Shown: positions 35,016 to 43,342 of the stretch, piece by piece
Layout: the number at the start of each line of letters is the position of its first letter
How positions within the stretch are numbered: position 1 is the stretch's first letter
Source: Clostridia bacterium
GTDB lineage: Bacteria; Bacillota; Clostridia; Oscillospirales; Acutalibacteraceae
Length of the DNA: 64,000 nt
Reading direction: 5' to 3'
Assembly: GCA_017625435.1 (NCBI GenBank)
Contig: JAGAKX010000058.1
Coordinates: forward strand, 60,560 to 124,559
Translations under genes and position numbers: made by a program
Notes under the pieces: generated by a model
What the model was told of the DNA's origin: nothing
The model's database searches: none
The model's input: only the letters and a program-made list of their open reading frames with translations

Positions 35016-35270
35016 TTAAGCAACAGTTGTTTCTTCAGCAGTTGTATCTTCAACAGCTTCTGTTGTCTCTTCAGCAGTTGTGTCTTCAACAGCTTCTGTT
35101 GTTTCGTCAGCTGTTTCGCCTTCTGCAGTTGTGTCTTCAGCAACAGTTGTGTCTTCAGCAACAGTTGTTGTTTCGTCTGCAAGAGTTGTTTCTTCTGCAG
35201 TTGTGCCGCAAGCAGCGAATACACAAGCAACGAGAGCGAGAGTTAAAAGAACAGCGAATAACTTTTTCAT
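35016..35270 (-). CDS. 'Empty' Thr/Glu-rich lipoprotein (84 aa)
   Basis: Signal peptide and lipobox (MKKLFAVLLTLALVACVFAA then Cys21) are close in sequence to those of the amino acid-binding protein at 33553. After the lipid site only a low-complexity tail of repeats such as TTAEETTEAVED follows, with no folded domain. Promoter and ribosome site (GGAGG, then AAATAACC) also resemble those of the binding-protein gene. It is probably a membrane-anchored acidic, possibly glycosylated, tail. Function unknown. ATG at 35270 chosen by ribosome site and signal peptide. Confidence 0.75.
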   Translation of the reverse strand: MKKLFAVLLTLALVACVFAACGTTAEETTLADETTTVAEDTTVAEDTTAEGETADETTEAVEDTTAEETTEAVEDTTAEETTVA

Positions 35271-35329
35271 GGTTATTTCCTCCAAATAAAATATACTTAT
35301 TTTGTGCGTTATCACCGAACGCAGGAGTA

Positions 35330-35358
35330 AATATACCACCTGATGTAATAAAAATCAA
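35330..35358 (-). promoter_or_regulatory. Promoter of the Thr/Glu-rich lipoprotein
   Basis: On the minus strand, TTGATT, 17 bp ending in GGTGG, TATATT. Confidence 0.7.
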
Positions 35359-35482
35359 GCTTTTTGTAACAATTGTCATAAAGATTATGAAATATTTACC
35401 AAATTGATGATAATCATTAATCAAATTTATGTATTTTGATGATGAATAGTTACAAAACGGTTTCAAAGAGGTATTACATAGC

Positions 35483-35650
35483 GTAGGGGCGGGTTCACCC
35501 CGCCCGCTACAGAAAGTTGCAAAGTTTAATAAATAAAAGTTACAGAAGTTATGTGACGGGAGGGATTCACCCTCCCCTACGATGTTTTTCTGCCTCTCGG
35601 AGTCGCCTCCGAAATCCGAATTCGTTCTGCGTTCTGCTCTCTGCACTTTA
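35483..35650. repeat. Family B element followed by a heptamer run
   Basis: Left GTAGGGGCGGGTTCACCCCG and right GGGATTCACCCTCCCCTAC end at 35580, with core ACAGAAGTTATGTGACGGG. TTCTGCG/TTCTGCT heptamers at 35622-35650 run to the stop of the next gene. Confidence 0.75.
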
Positions 35651-37006
35651 TTCGAGCGTCAACGTGGTATTATATTCATCCACTCCGTAGTTGCCGAGGC
35701 ACTCGTGAAGCATCTGTTTCACATCAAGGGGCTTGCCCTTGACCTTTACCTTCTTTTTGACTATTGCGAGGACGGGAGAGAAACGGGAGATAACTCCCAT
35801 AAATGCCTTATATTCATCGGTGTCCTCGGTATAGGGGGCATTACCCGTGAAGATATTTCTGACAATTTCCAGAAGGAAGCCCTTAAGGGGTCTGTCCTTC
35901 ACGGAATCGGGGCACTTTACAAGGAATTTTTTACATACGGAGCCGAGTGTTGCCTTCTGCACAAAGCCTCCGAGCTTTGAGAGAAGCTTTTTAAGGACAG
36001 CTTTGTCGGGAAGCCTCAGCTTTCTCATAAGACGCTCCGGGTCATTTGCCATATAGTCAAGATAGTTGCCTATCATCATATCAAACTGACGCTGAAGGTA
36101 TTCTTCGTGGGAAAGACCGCCCTTATCCCATTTGAAATCCGGCACGGGGATTGATTTTATCTGAACCGTACTCTTGTCCTTTATTTCAACAAGGCGCATA
36201 AAGGCGGGACAGCCTATAAGGGAGCCTGTGCATACGTCCCAGAATTTATTACCCTTTTCGGTGGTCTTGCACTTTATGCTCTGATTGTGCATATGTCCCG
36301 TAAAGCCCAGATGTGCACCGCCGTCTGCAAAAACAGTTGTCATTTCGTCTGCACCGGGCATAACGGCATCGCCGATAAGACCGAAAACAGGGCAGGCAGG
36401 AAGAAGAGGATAGTGATTCATGACGAACATCATTTTACCCAGTTCTGCGCCTTTTCGGAGCATTTCGTCAATCCACTCTCTCTGAGAGGCTGTGTAGGTA
36501 TGGTGATACTCCCCGTCGCCGTCGTTATTAAGAGCAAAAAGCCATACATCCTCGGAAATTTCCGCAACGTAAGAAAGGGAATCCTTATGTACGCTCAGAG
36601 CCTCTGAAAAGCCGAATTCATAATATAAATCGTAAAGCTCTTCCCTTTTTGTGCCTTCGGGGGATAGTCTTCCCGTATCGTCAAAGGCAAAGGGGTGCTC
36701 GTTGCAGTCGTGACCTGCGGTTATAACGTAAATTTTCTTGCCTGCCGACTTTAAGCCCTTCAGCAGCTCAATAAAATCCAGGTGGCTTTGCTTTTCACCG
36801 TTGAAGCTCAAGTCTCCTGCAATAAGGATTGTGTCGGCTTCTTCCGATTTACTGAGGTATTCGGCTGCAGCCTTGTTTATTGCGGCAGTTTCGGCAAAGC
36901 ATTTCTGCTCACCGTCCATAAAATCCTTATAAGCCTCTCCGAAGGCAGGGAGCTTTTCGGAGAAATAATGGGTGTCGGTTATAAGAAAAAACTTAAAGGG
37001 CTTCAT
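35648..37006 (-). CDS. Calcineurin-like metallophosphoesterase
   Basis: 452 residues. Metal motifs are ITDTHYF, IAGDLSFNG, TAGHDC, MNHYP and FTGHMHNQS. An N-terminal catalytic domain of about 290 residues is followed by a C-terminal helical region of unknown role. No signal peptide. ATG at 37006 overlaps the nitroreductase stop region (GGAGGCTGAATAATATG), so it is coupled to that gene. Substrate unknown. Confidence 0.85.
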   Translation of the reverse strand: MKPFKFFLITDTHYFSEKLPAFGEAYKDFMDGEQKCFAETAAINKAAAEYLSKSEEADTILIAGDLSFNGEKQSHLDFIELLKGLKSAGKKIYVITAGHDCNEHPFAFDDTGRLSPEGTKREELYDLYYEFGFSEALSVHKDSLSYVAEISEDVWLFALNNDGDGEYHHTYTASQREWIDEMLRKGAELGKMMFVMNHYPLLPACPVFGLIGDAVMPGADEMTTVFADGGAHLGFTGHMHNQSIKCKTTEKGNKFWDVCTGSLIGCPAFMRLVEIKDKSTVQIKSIPVPDFKWDKGGLSHEEYLQRQFDMMIGNYLDYMANDPERLMRKLRLPDKAVLKKLLSKLGGFVQKATLGSVCKKFLVKCPDSVKDRPLKGFLLEIVRNIFTGNAPYTEDTDEYKAFMGVISRFSPVLAIVKKKVKVKGKPLDVKQMLHECLGNYGVDEYNTTLTLE

Positions 37007-37007
37007 A

Positions 37008-37553
37008 TTATTCAGCCTCCACGATTCTGAAATTTTCAGGGTGTCTTTCCTTGGGTGCAGGGTCTTCCGCCTTTTCACCGACGGCTACGGCAATCTGGAA
37101 CTTAAAATCCTCGGGGATGTCAATAATTTTCTTCCACTTCTCCCCTTCTTCGGCTTTAAGAAGCGAGCCGACACTTGCGATTATGCAGGAGCCGAGTCCT
37201 AACCCCTCGGCAGCTATTGCAATATTCTCTGCGGCAAGTCCCGAATTCATAGGATCCTCTGTGGGAGTATAAATAAGAAAGAGTGACGGTGCGCCCTGAT
37301 AAACGGGATTTACGTCACATTTTGTATAAGCAGGTGTGCCTCTTCCCACCTTATTCCAGAAGTCGGTATCAAGCTCCTTAAGAAGTGACTTATCCTTTAT
37401 TACCCTTACGTGGCAGGGCTGTGAATTTCTTCCGCTGGGTGCCCACATAGCGCAGTCAAGAAGGGTCTGCAATATTTCACGGGAAAGGGGTGTGTCCTTA
37501 TACTCACGGATTGTTCGTCTTTTAAGAATTGCTTCAACTACGGGATTTGTCAT
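37008..37553 (-). CDS. Nitroreductase-family FMN oxidoreductase
   Basis: 181 residues. Typical start AILKRRTIREYKDTPLSREI and MWAPSGRNSQPCHVRVI, with AAEGLGLGSCIIAS near residue 130. Such enzymes bind FMN and reduce nitro compounds, quinones or related substrates with NAD(P)H. ATGA overlap with the upstream lipoprotein gene. Middle gene of a three-gene operon. Confidence 0.92.
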   Translation of the reverse strand: MTNPVVEAILKRRTIREYKDTPLSREILQTLLDCAMWAPSGRNSQPCHVRVIKDKSLLKELDTDFWNKVGRGTPAYTKCDVNPVYQGAPSLFLIYTPTEDPMNSGLAAENIAIAAEGLGLGSCIIASVGSLLKAEEGEKWKKIIDIPEDFKFQIAVAVGEKAEDPAPKERHPENFRIVEAE

Positions 37554-38518
37554 CTTTTATTCGCCACCTTTTCAAATATTCTGCTTACAAGCGCCGTGTC
37601 TCTTAAGGACTGATAGGCATTGCACATAATGTTGATTTTTGACTGCAGAGGCTCTTCGCTGACGATTCTGAGACATTCGGTGCGAAGGTCCCCGAAAATC
37701 AGGGGCTCTGTAAGGATGTTTATTTTATACACAAGGTAAACATCCTCGCCGTACTGAAAAATCTTAACGGTGCCCTCGCCCTGAGCCTTTACGGTATCAA
37801 AGAAAATTGCAGGGAATTCGTGGTCGTTTCTGTCAATTACCTTGGTTTCGTAGGTACGCTCGCTCAGAGGGAATTCCTTTACGATTTCATCATAGGCCTT
37901 ATCTATGCCGTAGGAGGAGGCAACAGAGGATGCCGCCTTGTTGTAAACGGTGTTGAGCTTTCCGATTTCTTCATCAGTAAGGGGACTTACGTTTCCGTAA
38001 ACATCAATATTTTTTAAGGGTGTGCGGACAAACTTGAAGGCTACATAGTTTTCCTGAAGAGCTCCTCTTAAGACTGCATCGGAGATTTCGTCCGTTCCGC
38101 CCTTGTCGAAAAATGCCGTGCGGAGCTTTTCAATATAGGCTTCGTAGGTCTTGATTTTAACATAGGTCTGCTTGGAAACACCGATTTTTCCGTAGTATTC
38201 ACCGAACATATTCCAGAGCACGTTTGCATTGTCGGAGATTTGCACCTTGTCCGCATCGGTAAGTGTAAGTCCCGAGGAAACAAAGGTGGAATTAACCGCC
38301 ACATAGCGTATGCACATATAGGTAGCCTGTGTAATTCTGCCGTCCCGTGTGCCTAAAGCCTCGGGCTTGTCCCATACGCTGTCGAGAAAGTAGGAGAAAA
38401 TCTCCGCATCAATAGGTGTGCCGTTGACGGTTATGGGATAGCTTTCGGTATCCCCTGCCGTGCAGGCAGATAAAGCAAGCATTAAAATAATAAGAATAAC
38501 TGAAATTATTTTTTTCAT
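37550..38518 (-). CDS. Lipoprotein, possibly SurA/PrsA-related
   Basis: 322 residues. Signal peptide and lipobox ALSAC with Cys19. The N-terminal part (VNGTPIDAEIFSYFLDSVWD) resembles the start of SurA/PrsA-type chaperone domains, and the mostly helical body fits, but no parvulin catalytic domain is clear. It may be an extracytoplasmic chaperone-like protein. ATG follows CGGAG. First gene of the operon with nitroreductase and metallophosphoesterase. Confidence 0.7.
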   Translation of the reverse strand: MKKIISVILIILMLALSACTAGDTESYPITVNGTPIDAEIFSYFLDSVWDKPEALGTRDGRITQATYMCIRYVAVNSTFVSSGLTLTDADKVQISDNANVLWNMFGEYYGKIGVSKQTYVKIKTYEAYIEKLRTAFFDKGGTDEISDAVLRGALQENYVAFKFVRTPLKNIDVYGNVSPLTDEEIGKLNTVYNKAASSVASSYGIDKAYDEIVKEFPLSERTYETKVIDRNDHEFPAIFFDTVKAQGEGTVKIFQYGEDVYLVYKINILTEPLIFGDLRTECLRIVSEEPLQSKINIMCNAYQSLRDTALVSRIFEKVANKR

Positions 38519-38552
38519 CGGATACTCCGTATATAGATGTTATAATAATTAT

Positions 38553-38580
38553 ATTATATATTATTATATGTTTTTTTCAA
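38553..38580 (-). promoter_or_regulatory. Promoter of the lipoprotein-nitroreductase operon
   Basis: On the minus strand, TTGAAA, 16 bp, TATAAT. Confidence 0.6.
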
Positions 38581-38596
38581 TGTATTTTTTGTAAAC

Positions 38597-38625
38597 TTGA
38601 CGGCAATAGCAGGATATGGTAAAAT
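38597..38625 (+). promoter_or_regulatory. Promoter of the 168-residue membrane protein
   Basis: TTGACG, 17 bp, TAAAAT. The transcript start near 38632 excludes the GTG at 38629 as start codon. Confidence 0.65.
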
Positions 38626-38655
38626 AGCGTGAATAATTCTTGTGAGGTTTTTATT

Positions 38656-39162
38656 TTGGAAAAATCAATTATTGCGTTACTGAAAAGCGGCAGCGCCGTT
38701 ATATATATTCTGATTTTCTGCCTTATTCTTTCAATTCCCGTGATTTTTATTTATCAGGCGGTGAAGCCTCCCGTGTTTACCTTTGAAGCAGCAGCGGTGG
38801 AGGAAAGCTTTACGGGGGATGAGGTAATTTCCGAGGAAGCGGAGATCTGGCACAAGATTCAGTTTACCCTTTCAGCATCTGCCGGCAGATTCTCTCCCTA
38901 CAGCTTTTATATTGAGGAATTCAGTTTTTCGGAAGATGTGCTGCCGGAAGGAATTTCGGATTACAGAATTGTGCTTGACGAGCCTATATTCTGCACAAAG
39001 GACCAAAGCGACACCTTCACGCTTTCCGTGTATATTAAGGGAGATACCGACATAAATGAATTTATAAAGGATTTGTCCTTTAAGGCAAGCGATTACACAA
39101 AGTCCTTCGGGGAATTCAAATTGAAATTTGAAGACGGCAAAGCAAAGCCCTTCAAGAAATAA
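38656..39162 (+). CDS. Single-pass membrane protein of unknown function
   Basis: 168 residues from a TTG start with GAGGT 7 nt upstream. One TM helix at about 15-37 (VIYILIFCLILSIPVIFIYQ) precedes an extracellular domain of about 125 residues, predicted beta-rich (KIQFTLSASAGRFSPYSFYI, DTFTLSVYIKGDT). The domain is not recognised. Monocistronic, divergent from the lipoprotein operon, with its own terminator. Confidence 0.7.
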   Translation: MEKSIIALLKSGSAVIYILIFCLILSIPVIFIYQAVKPPVFTFEAAAVEESFTGDEVISEEAEIWHKIQFTLSASAGRFSPYSFYIEEFSFSEDVLPEGISDYRIVLDEPIFCTKDQSDTFTLSVYIKGDTDINEFIKDLSFKASDYTKSFGEFKLKFEDGKAKPFKK

Positions 39163-39167
39163 CACAT

Positions 39168-39200
39168 TTCGGGGACGGATACACCGCCCCGAATTTTTTT
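39168..39200 (+). terminator. Terminator of the membrane protein gene
   Basis: TTCGGGG / CCCCGAA stem followed by seven T. Confidence 0.8.
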
Positions 39201-39220
39201 GCAAAAAAAAACACAGTGTC

Positions 39221-39317
39221 GTAGGGGAGGGGTCTCCCCTCCCGTTCAAAAGGTTTGCATTTTTTGCAAATATAAGCTACAGAAGTTATGTTACGGACGG
39301 GGCAACCCCGCCCCTAC
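39221..39317. repeat. Family B element overlapping the FkbM gene end
   Basis: Left GTAGGGGAGGGGTCTCCCCT and right GGGGCAACCCCGCCCCTAC around core ACAGAAGTTATGTTACGG. It supplies the last codons and stop of the neighbouring methyltransferase ORF. Confidence 0.8.
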
Positions 39318-40407
39318 CGCAGATGTCCGAATTTATTTTGATTTCTTCGGGAATGAAGATATAATCTGTTTCCCAAGCCGGGATGCCTTTGTAGTGGCGC
39401 ATATAGATTTTGTATGTAGGGTCAAGGGAGAGGATTTTAAGGGGCAGGGTGAAATAGTCCTCGCTTCGGTGGTAGCAGGCTGCGACTATGACGGGCTTCA
39501 GTTCTTTTATTGTACCTTCGGCACCCGAGAGAGCCTTCAGCTCGTTTCCCTCCACATCAAATTTAAGCACAAGGGGTCCCGAAAGGGTCCTCTTTTCTTT
39601 TTGAATTAGGCTGTCCACGGTGAGGGCTTTTGTGGGGAGAGTACCCTTGCCGCTTTCGTGGGCTCCCCTTCCCTTATTATTATCGAGATACACCGTGCCG
39701 TCAGAATCGGACACCAAAGCATTATAATATGATATATTTTTTATATGGGCGGTGTTTTCACGAAGCTTTCTGAAATTTCTTGCGTCGGGCTCCAGGGCTA
39801 TAATACGGGAACAGGGGAATTTTTCGTAAAACTTCAGCACCGTGTCCCCGTTGTAGGCTCCAAAATCAATATATGTGCAGTTTTCAGGTAGATTAAAGAG
39901 GTCGGTGTTATCATATTCGCAGGAGAAGAGGTTTTCGATTTTTCCCGTTAATTTGAATTCAACCAATTTTCTGAAGGTTTCACGGCTTTTTTCGTCGGAA
40001 AGATGCTCATATACAACTGAAAGCTCTTTTTTGTGGGCTTCAAAAAATGTGCAGTTAAACACATTTTCCCCGTAAACGGGCACATCGGGAGCAGAAATTT
40101 CATTGGTTTTTGCAATTTCCCTTACAAATGACAGCACCTCTTCACGGGCTGAGCCGAAGCACATAAGAACACGCATATCGGGGAAGCGCGAACGGAGAGC
40201 CTCAAAGGTTTCCACCTTATAGCCCCTGAAAAAGCGGTCGCGGACAAAGGCGGTGCTTGAAAAAATACCGCTGATTTTTATATTTTCTCTTTCCAGAATG
40301 TCAATTATACGGTCAGCACCGTTACCCGTGCCGTAAAGCACCAGGGGACGTGGGTCAGATTTAAGCTGTGTCCAGATATCAGTAATTTCAGAATTCATAC
40401 CGTTCAT
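39286..40407 (-). CDS. FkbM-family methyltransferase
   Basis: 373 residues. An N-terminal Rossmann-like region (LVLYGTGNGADRIIDIL) of about 110 residues precedes the FkbM domain, which has the SAM motif TYIDFGAYNGDTVLKFYE and motif VLKFDVEGNELKALSG. Members O-methylate sugars or natural products; here a surface-glycan role is plausible. The final residues (GRGGVAPSVT) are encoded by a family B repeat, so the native C terminus was probably altered by its insertion. ATG follows GGGAAAATTAA. Confidence 0.83.
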   Translation of the reverse strand: MNGMNSEITDIWTQLKSDPRPLVLYGTGNGADRIIDILERENIKISGIFSSTAFVRDRFFRGYKVETFEALRSRFPDMRVLMCFGSAREEVLSFVREIAKTNEISAPDVPVYGENVFNCTFFEAHKKELSVVYEHLSDEKSRETFRKLVEFKLTGKIENLFSCEYDNTDLFNLPENCTYIDFGAYNGDTVLKFYEKFPCSRIIALEPDARNFRKLRENTAHIKNISYYNALVSDSDGTVYLDNNKGRGAHESGKGTLPTKALTVDSLIQKEKRTLSGPLVLKFDVEGNELKALSGAEGTIKELKPVIVAACYHRSEDYFTLPLKILSLDPTYKIYMRHYKGIPAWETDYIFIPEEIKINSDICGRGGVAPSVT

Positions 40408-40491
40408 TTAATTTTCCCGTTTTTTATTTTATTTTAACATATTATATATAAGTAGCAAGATTATTTTTTTGATAAATTCAGCTTTTTGTCT

Positions 40492-40513
40492 GTAGGGGGT
40501 CGACATCCCCGAC
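40492..40513. repeat. Single degenerate family A unit
   Basis: GTAGGGGGTCGACATCCCCG, without an inverted partner nearby. Confidence 0.5.
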
Positions 40514-40556
40514 AAAGGTAAAATTTATATCCGTGCGCAAAGGAAGATTTAAACGC

Positions 40557-40588
40557 AAAAAAAGGTCCCCGATTGGGAACCCTTTTTT
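40557..40588 (-). terminator. Terminator of peptide cluster 2
   Basis: On the minus strand GGTTCCC-AATC-GGGGACC followed by seven T. It lies 45 bp past the last peptide gene. Confidence 0.75.
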
Positions 40589-40632
40589 AATTATGCATAA
40601 TTTTTATAAAAAATTATATTGCTACCAACTGA

Positions 40633-40761
40633 TTAGTTGGGGCAGTATTCTTCATTCTCGAAGTTCTTTGTGATAACGATAGAATCAAGGAACTTCTTAA
40701 CTTCTTCAACAAAGCTCTGGATGAAACCGAGAACATCATTAATGATTGCCTGGAAATCCAT
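40633..40761 (-). CDS. Amphipathic small peptide, cluster 2 gene 4 (42 aa)
   Basis: Begins MDFQAIINDVLGFIQSFVEE, then VKKFLDSIVITKNF and an acidic end with one Cys (ENEEYCPN). Amphipathic helix over the first 30 residues, no signal peptide. GAGGTG lies 6 nt before ATG. Shares the MDF.AI start with gene 3 of this cluster. Function unknown. Confidence 0.72.
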   Translation of the reverse strand: MDFQAIINDVLGFIQSFVEEVKKFLDSIVITKNFENEEYCPN

Positions 40762-40810
40762 TGTGTGCACCTCTTTTCAAAATTAAATAAATTAAAAACA
40801 AAGCGACTAA

Positions 40811-40933
40811 TTAGCCCTGTGTTGTTGATTCTGCTTCTGTTGATTCGAGACTATCGAGCCATGCACTTGTCTGGTCGAACATCTTAACAATCTTAGCAAT
40901 CCAATACTTAAGCCACTCGAAGAACTGTTCCAT
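40811..40933 (-). CDS. Amphipathic small peptide, cluster 2 gene 2-type aromatic member (40 aa)
   Basis: Third gene of cluster 2 in transcript order. Begins MEQFFEWLKYWIAKIVKMFD, then QTSAWLDSLE and a Ser/Thr/Glu tail (STEAESTTQG). It is the most aromatic member (four Trp/Tyr and three Phe in 20 residues) and resembles the tail of the giant surface protein. GAGGTG lies 7 nt before ATG. Function unknown. Confidence 0.72.
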   Translation of the reverse strand: MEQFFEWLKYWIAKIVKMFDQTSAWLDSLESTEAESTTQG

Positions 40934-40983
40934 TATGTTGCACCTCACTTTTCAAAAAAAATGGTAGTGAATAAAAATTTTAA

Positions 40984-41109
40984 TTATTCGGGAATTACGA
41001 AATCAACGTCAGTCTTGAAGCCAGCGATAAACTTTCTGAGCTTAGCTGCGAAGTCCTTGATGAAACCAACGATATCGTCGATGATCTTTTCGATTGCTGC
41101 GAAATCCAT
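40984..41109 (-). CDS. Amphipathic small peptide, cluster 2 gene 2 (41 aa)
   Basis: Begins MDFAAIEKIIDDIVGFIKDF, then AAKLRKFIAGFKTDV and ends DFVIPE. Amphipathic helix with Lys/Asp alternating on the polar face. GAGGTG lies 7 nt before ATG. Function unknown. Confidence 0.72.
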   Translation of the reverse strand: MDFAAIEKIIDDIVGFIKDFAAKLRKFIAGFKTDVDFVIPE

Positions 41110-41162
41110 TACGTTGCACCTCACTTTGAAATAAAATAAAAGTTAAAAATTTTTAGCTGAAA

Positions 41163-41291
41163 TTATTCAGCAGCTGTTGTGCCTTCAAGCATTTCGCCGA
41201 GACCGCCAAGCCAATCAAATGTCTGCATGAGACCCTTGATGAGCTCCTTGAGCCATGCTGCAAGGTAGGAGATGAGAGCTTCTACGTTCAT
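41163..41291 (-). CDS. Amphipathic small peptide, cluster 2 gene 1 (42 aa)
   Basis: Begins MNVEALISYLAAWLKELIKG, then LMQTFDWLGGLGEMLEG and TTAAE. First gene of the cluster, about 60 nt downstream of a strong promoter. Its ribosome site GAGGTC is the only one of the eight that departs from GAGGTG. Function unknown. Confidence 0.72.
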   Translation of the reverse strand: MNVEALISYLAAWLKELIKGLMQTFDWLGGLGEMLEGTTAAE

Positions 41292-41353
41292 TATTCTGAC
41301 CTCACTTTCATTGTAAAATTGTAAAAATATCCTGAGAATATTTTTACGCTATT

Positions 41354-41382
41354 ATATTACCAAAACCAAATGACTATTTCAA
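41354..41382 (-). promoter_or_regulatory. Promoter of peptide cluster 2
   Basis: On the minus strand, TTGAAA, 17 bp, TAATAT. Confidence 0.7.
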
Positions 41383-41562
41383 GAGTTTTTTGGTACATTT
41401 TACATTGTTTACATTTATAACAAATTGTTGCAAAGATTCATTTAACAAAACCTTAACAAACAGAACATTTTCCGACACATTATAGTGTTTTTGTTGAACA
41501 TTATTATCATCAAATACTCAATTGTGAACAAAACATTACAGGGATTCAAAATTTGTTCATAT

Positions 41563-41700
41563 TTAGCACATCTGAATTGTGGCTTTTAATAAGTTTTTCT
41601 GCTGTTCTTCCGTAAAAGCCCTGCAGTCGGCATCCCCGTCCCCTGCAAAAAGCTTTGACCAGAAAACACCGCCGATTTCATTGGTATGCGTTTTCTCGCC
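41563..41700 (-). pseudogene. Orphan coding-like 3' remnant (45 codons)
   Basis: Reads GEKTHTNEIGGVFWSKLFAG, then DGDADCRAFTEEQQKNLLKA and TIQMC before a stop. A stop codon immediately precedes it in frame and no start codon is present. Composition looks protein-coding. It may be the decayed end of a lost gene. The rest of the 41292-41880 gap holds only promoters. Confidence 0.35.
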
Positions 41701-41821
41701 TTAAAAACACTAATATAGTAATTAATCATTCGGCAGACATATTAACAGCAACAAAACCGTATTTTCAGAAAAATGTGAAATTTACCGCATAAAACAGTCG
41801 GAAAAATGTGAAAATATACCC

Positions 41822-41850
41822 TTGATACTACAGGATTTTTGTGATAAACT
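41822..41850 (+). promoter_or_regulatory. Promoter of the DUF4143 ATPase
   Basis: TTGATA, 17 bp, TAAACT, about 30 bp upstream of the ATG. Confidence 0.6.
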
Positions 41851-41880
41851 AAACACATAACAAATAAAGAGGTGGTTTTT

Positions 41881-43236
41881 ATGCAAAGACTTCCCCGAAA
41901 AACCGACGGATATCTTCTGGAATGGAAAAGCAATCCTGACAGACTGCCCCTTATTGTCAAGGGTGCACGTCAGATAGGCAAAACAGAAGCAATAAGACAT
42001 TTTGCTAAAAACAACTACAAATCTGTGGTTGAAATAAACTTTGTCCTGCAAAAGCAGTATAAGGATATATTTGATGACGGCTTTGAGGTTGACACAATAA
42101 TAAAAAATATATCCCTGAAAAATCCCGATTTCAATTTTTATCCCGGGGAAACACTCATTTTCTTTGATGAAATTCAGGAGCACATAAACTGTGCAACAAG
42201 CCTTAAGTCCTTCAAGGCAGACGGCAGATATGATGTCATTTGCTCGGGCTCTCTTATGGGAATAAACTATAATGAAATTGAATCGAACAGCGTAGGCTAC
42301 AAGGAAGACTACGAGATGTATTCTCTTGATTTTGAGGAGTTTCTGTGGGCCAAGGGTTATAAAGAAGAGCAGATAGAGGAAATTTACGGAAAGCTTCTGT
42401 CAACTACCCCTCTTTCAGACACTCAGTATTGCGTTATGCTTGAAAATTTCAGAGAATATATGGTCCTTGGCGGTATGCCTGCGGTTGTCTTTACATTTGT
42501 TTCGCAAAAAAACTACAGCGGAACCTTAAAGCTTCAGAAGCAGCTTCTTCTTGACTACGAGGAGGATATAACAAAATATGCTCACGGTCTTGATAAGGGC
42601 AAAATTCTTGACATCTACCGTAAAATCCCCGTATTCCTCGGAAAGGACAACAAAAAATTTCAGATTTCAAAGGTACGCTCAGGCGCCCGTAACCGTGATT
42701 ATGTAGGAACAGTTGACTGGCTGAAAAATGCAGGTATCATCAATGTGTGCTACTGTATGTCCGTTCCCGAGCTTCCCTTGGGCGGAAATTACAATCCCGA
42801 TAATTATAAAATTTATTTCCGTGATACAGGACTTCTTATCGGCTCTCTTGATGAAGAGGTTCAGGAGGACCTGAGAAACAACAAGAACTTCAACACCTAC
42901 AAGGGTGCTATTTATGAAAACGTTGTTGCGGATATGCTCACAAAACAGGGATACAAGCTTTATTTCTACCGCAATGAAAAGGCAACTGTTGAAATGGACT
43001 TTTTTGTCCGTGACAGCGATTCTCTGATTCCCGTTGAAGTGAAAGCAAATGATTCGGCAACACCGTCACTTAACACCCTTATTGACTCAGAAGCTTACGG
43101 TGACATACAATACGGAATAAAGCTTGCAAACAAAAACATCGGCTTTAACGGCAGGTTTTATACGGTCCCCTATTTCCTCACCTTTATGCTGAAAAGATTC
43201 CTCCGAGAGAAGGAAAAAACGGAAAACAACAGTTAA
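41881..43236 (+). CDS. AAA-type ATPase with DUF4143 (COG1373 family)
   Basis: 451 residues. P-loop variant VKGARQIGKTEAI near residue 28, Walker B LIFFDEIQE, and a C-terminal DUF4143 domain with nuclease-like motif ENVVADMLTKQGYKLYFYRN, then VEMDFFV and IPVEVKA (E...D...EVK, PD-D/ExK-like). The family is abundant in gut anaerobes and its biological role is unsettled. ATG chosen after AGAGGTG; an in-frame GTG overlaps that site. Confidence 0.88.
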   Translation: MQRLPRKTDGYLLEWKSNPDRLPLIVKGARQIGKTEAIRHFAKNNYKSVVEINFVLQKQYKDIFDDGFEVDTIIKNISLKNPDFNFYPGETLIFFDEIQEHINCATSLKSFKADGRYDVICSGSLMGINYNEIESNSVGYKEDYEMYSLDFEEFLWAKGYKEEQIEEIYGKLLSTTPLSDTQYCVMLENFREYMVLGGMPAVVFTFVSQKNYSGTLKLQKQLLLDYEEDITKYAHGLDKGKILDIYRKIPVFLGKDNKKFQISKVRSGARNRDYVGTVDWLKNAGIINVCYCMSVPELPLGGNYNPDNYKIYFRDTGLLIGSLDEEVQEDLRNNKNFNTYKGAIYENVVADMLTKQGYKLYFYRNEKATVEMDFFVRDSDSLIPVEVKANDSATPSLNTLIDSEAYGDIQYGIKLANKNIGFNGRFYTVPYFLTFMLKRFLREKEKTENNS

Positions 43237-43342
43237 TTTTCCGCCAAAGGAAATTATCCGTCTGTTTTTTGCTGTCGGGAATTGATTTATTTCCGATAAT
43301 ATGATAAAATACCGCAGAGTTAAAAAAGGAGAATAAAGATAT

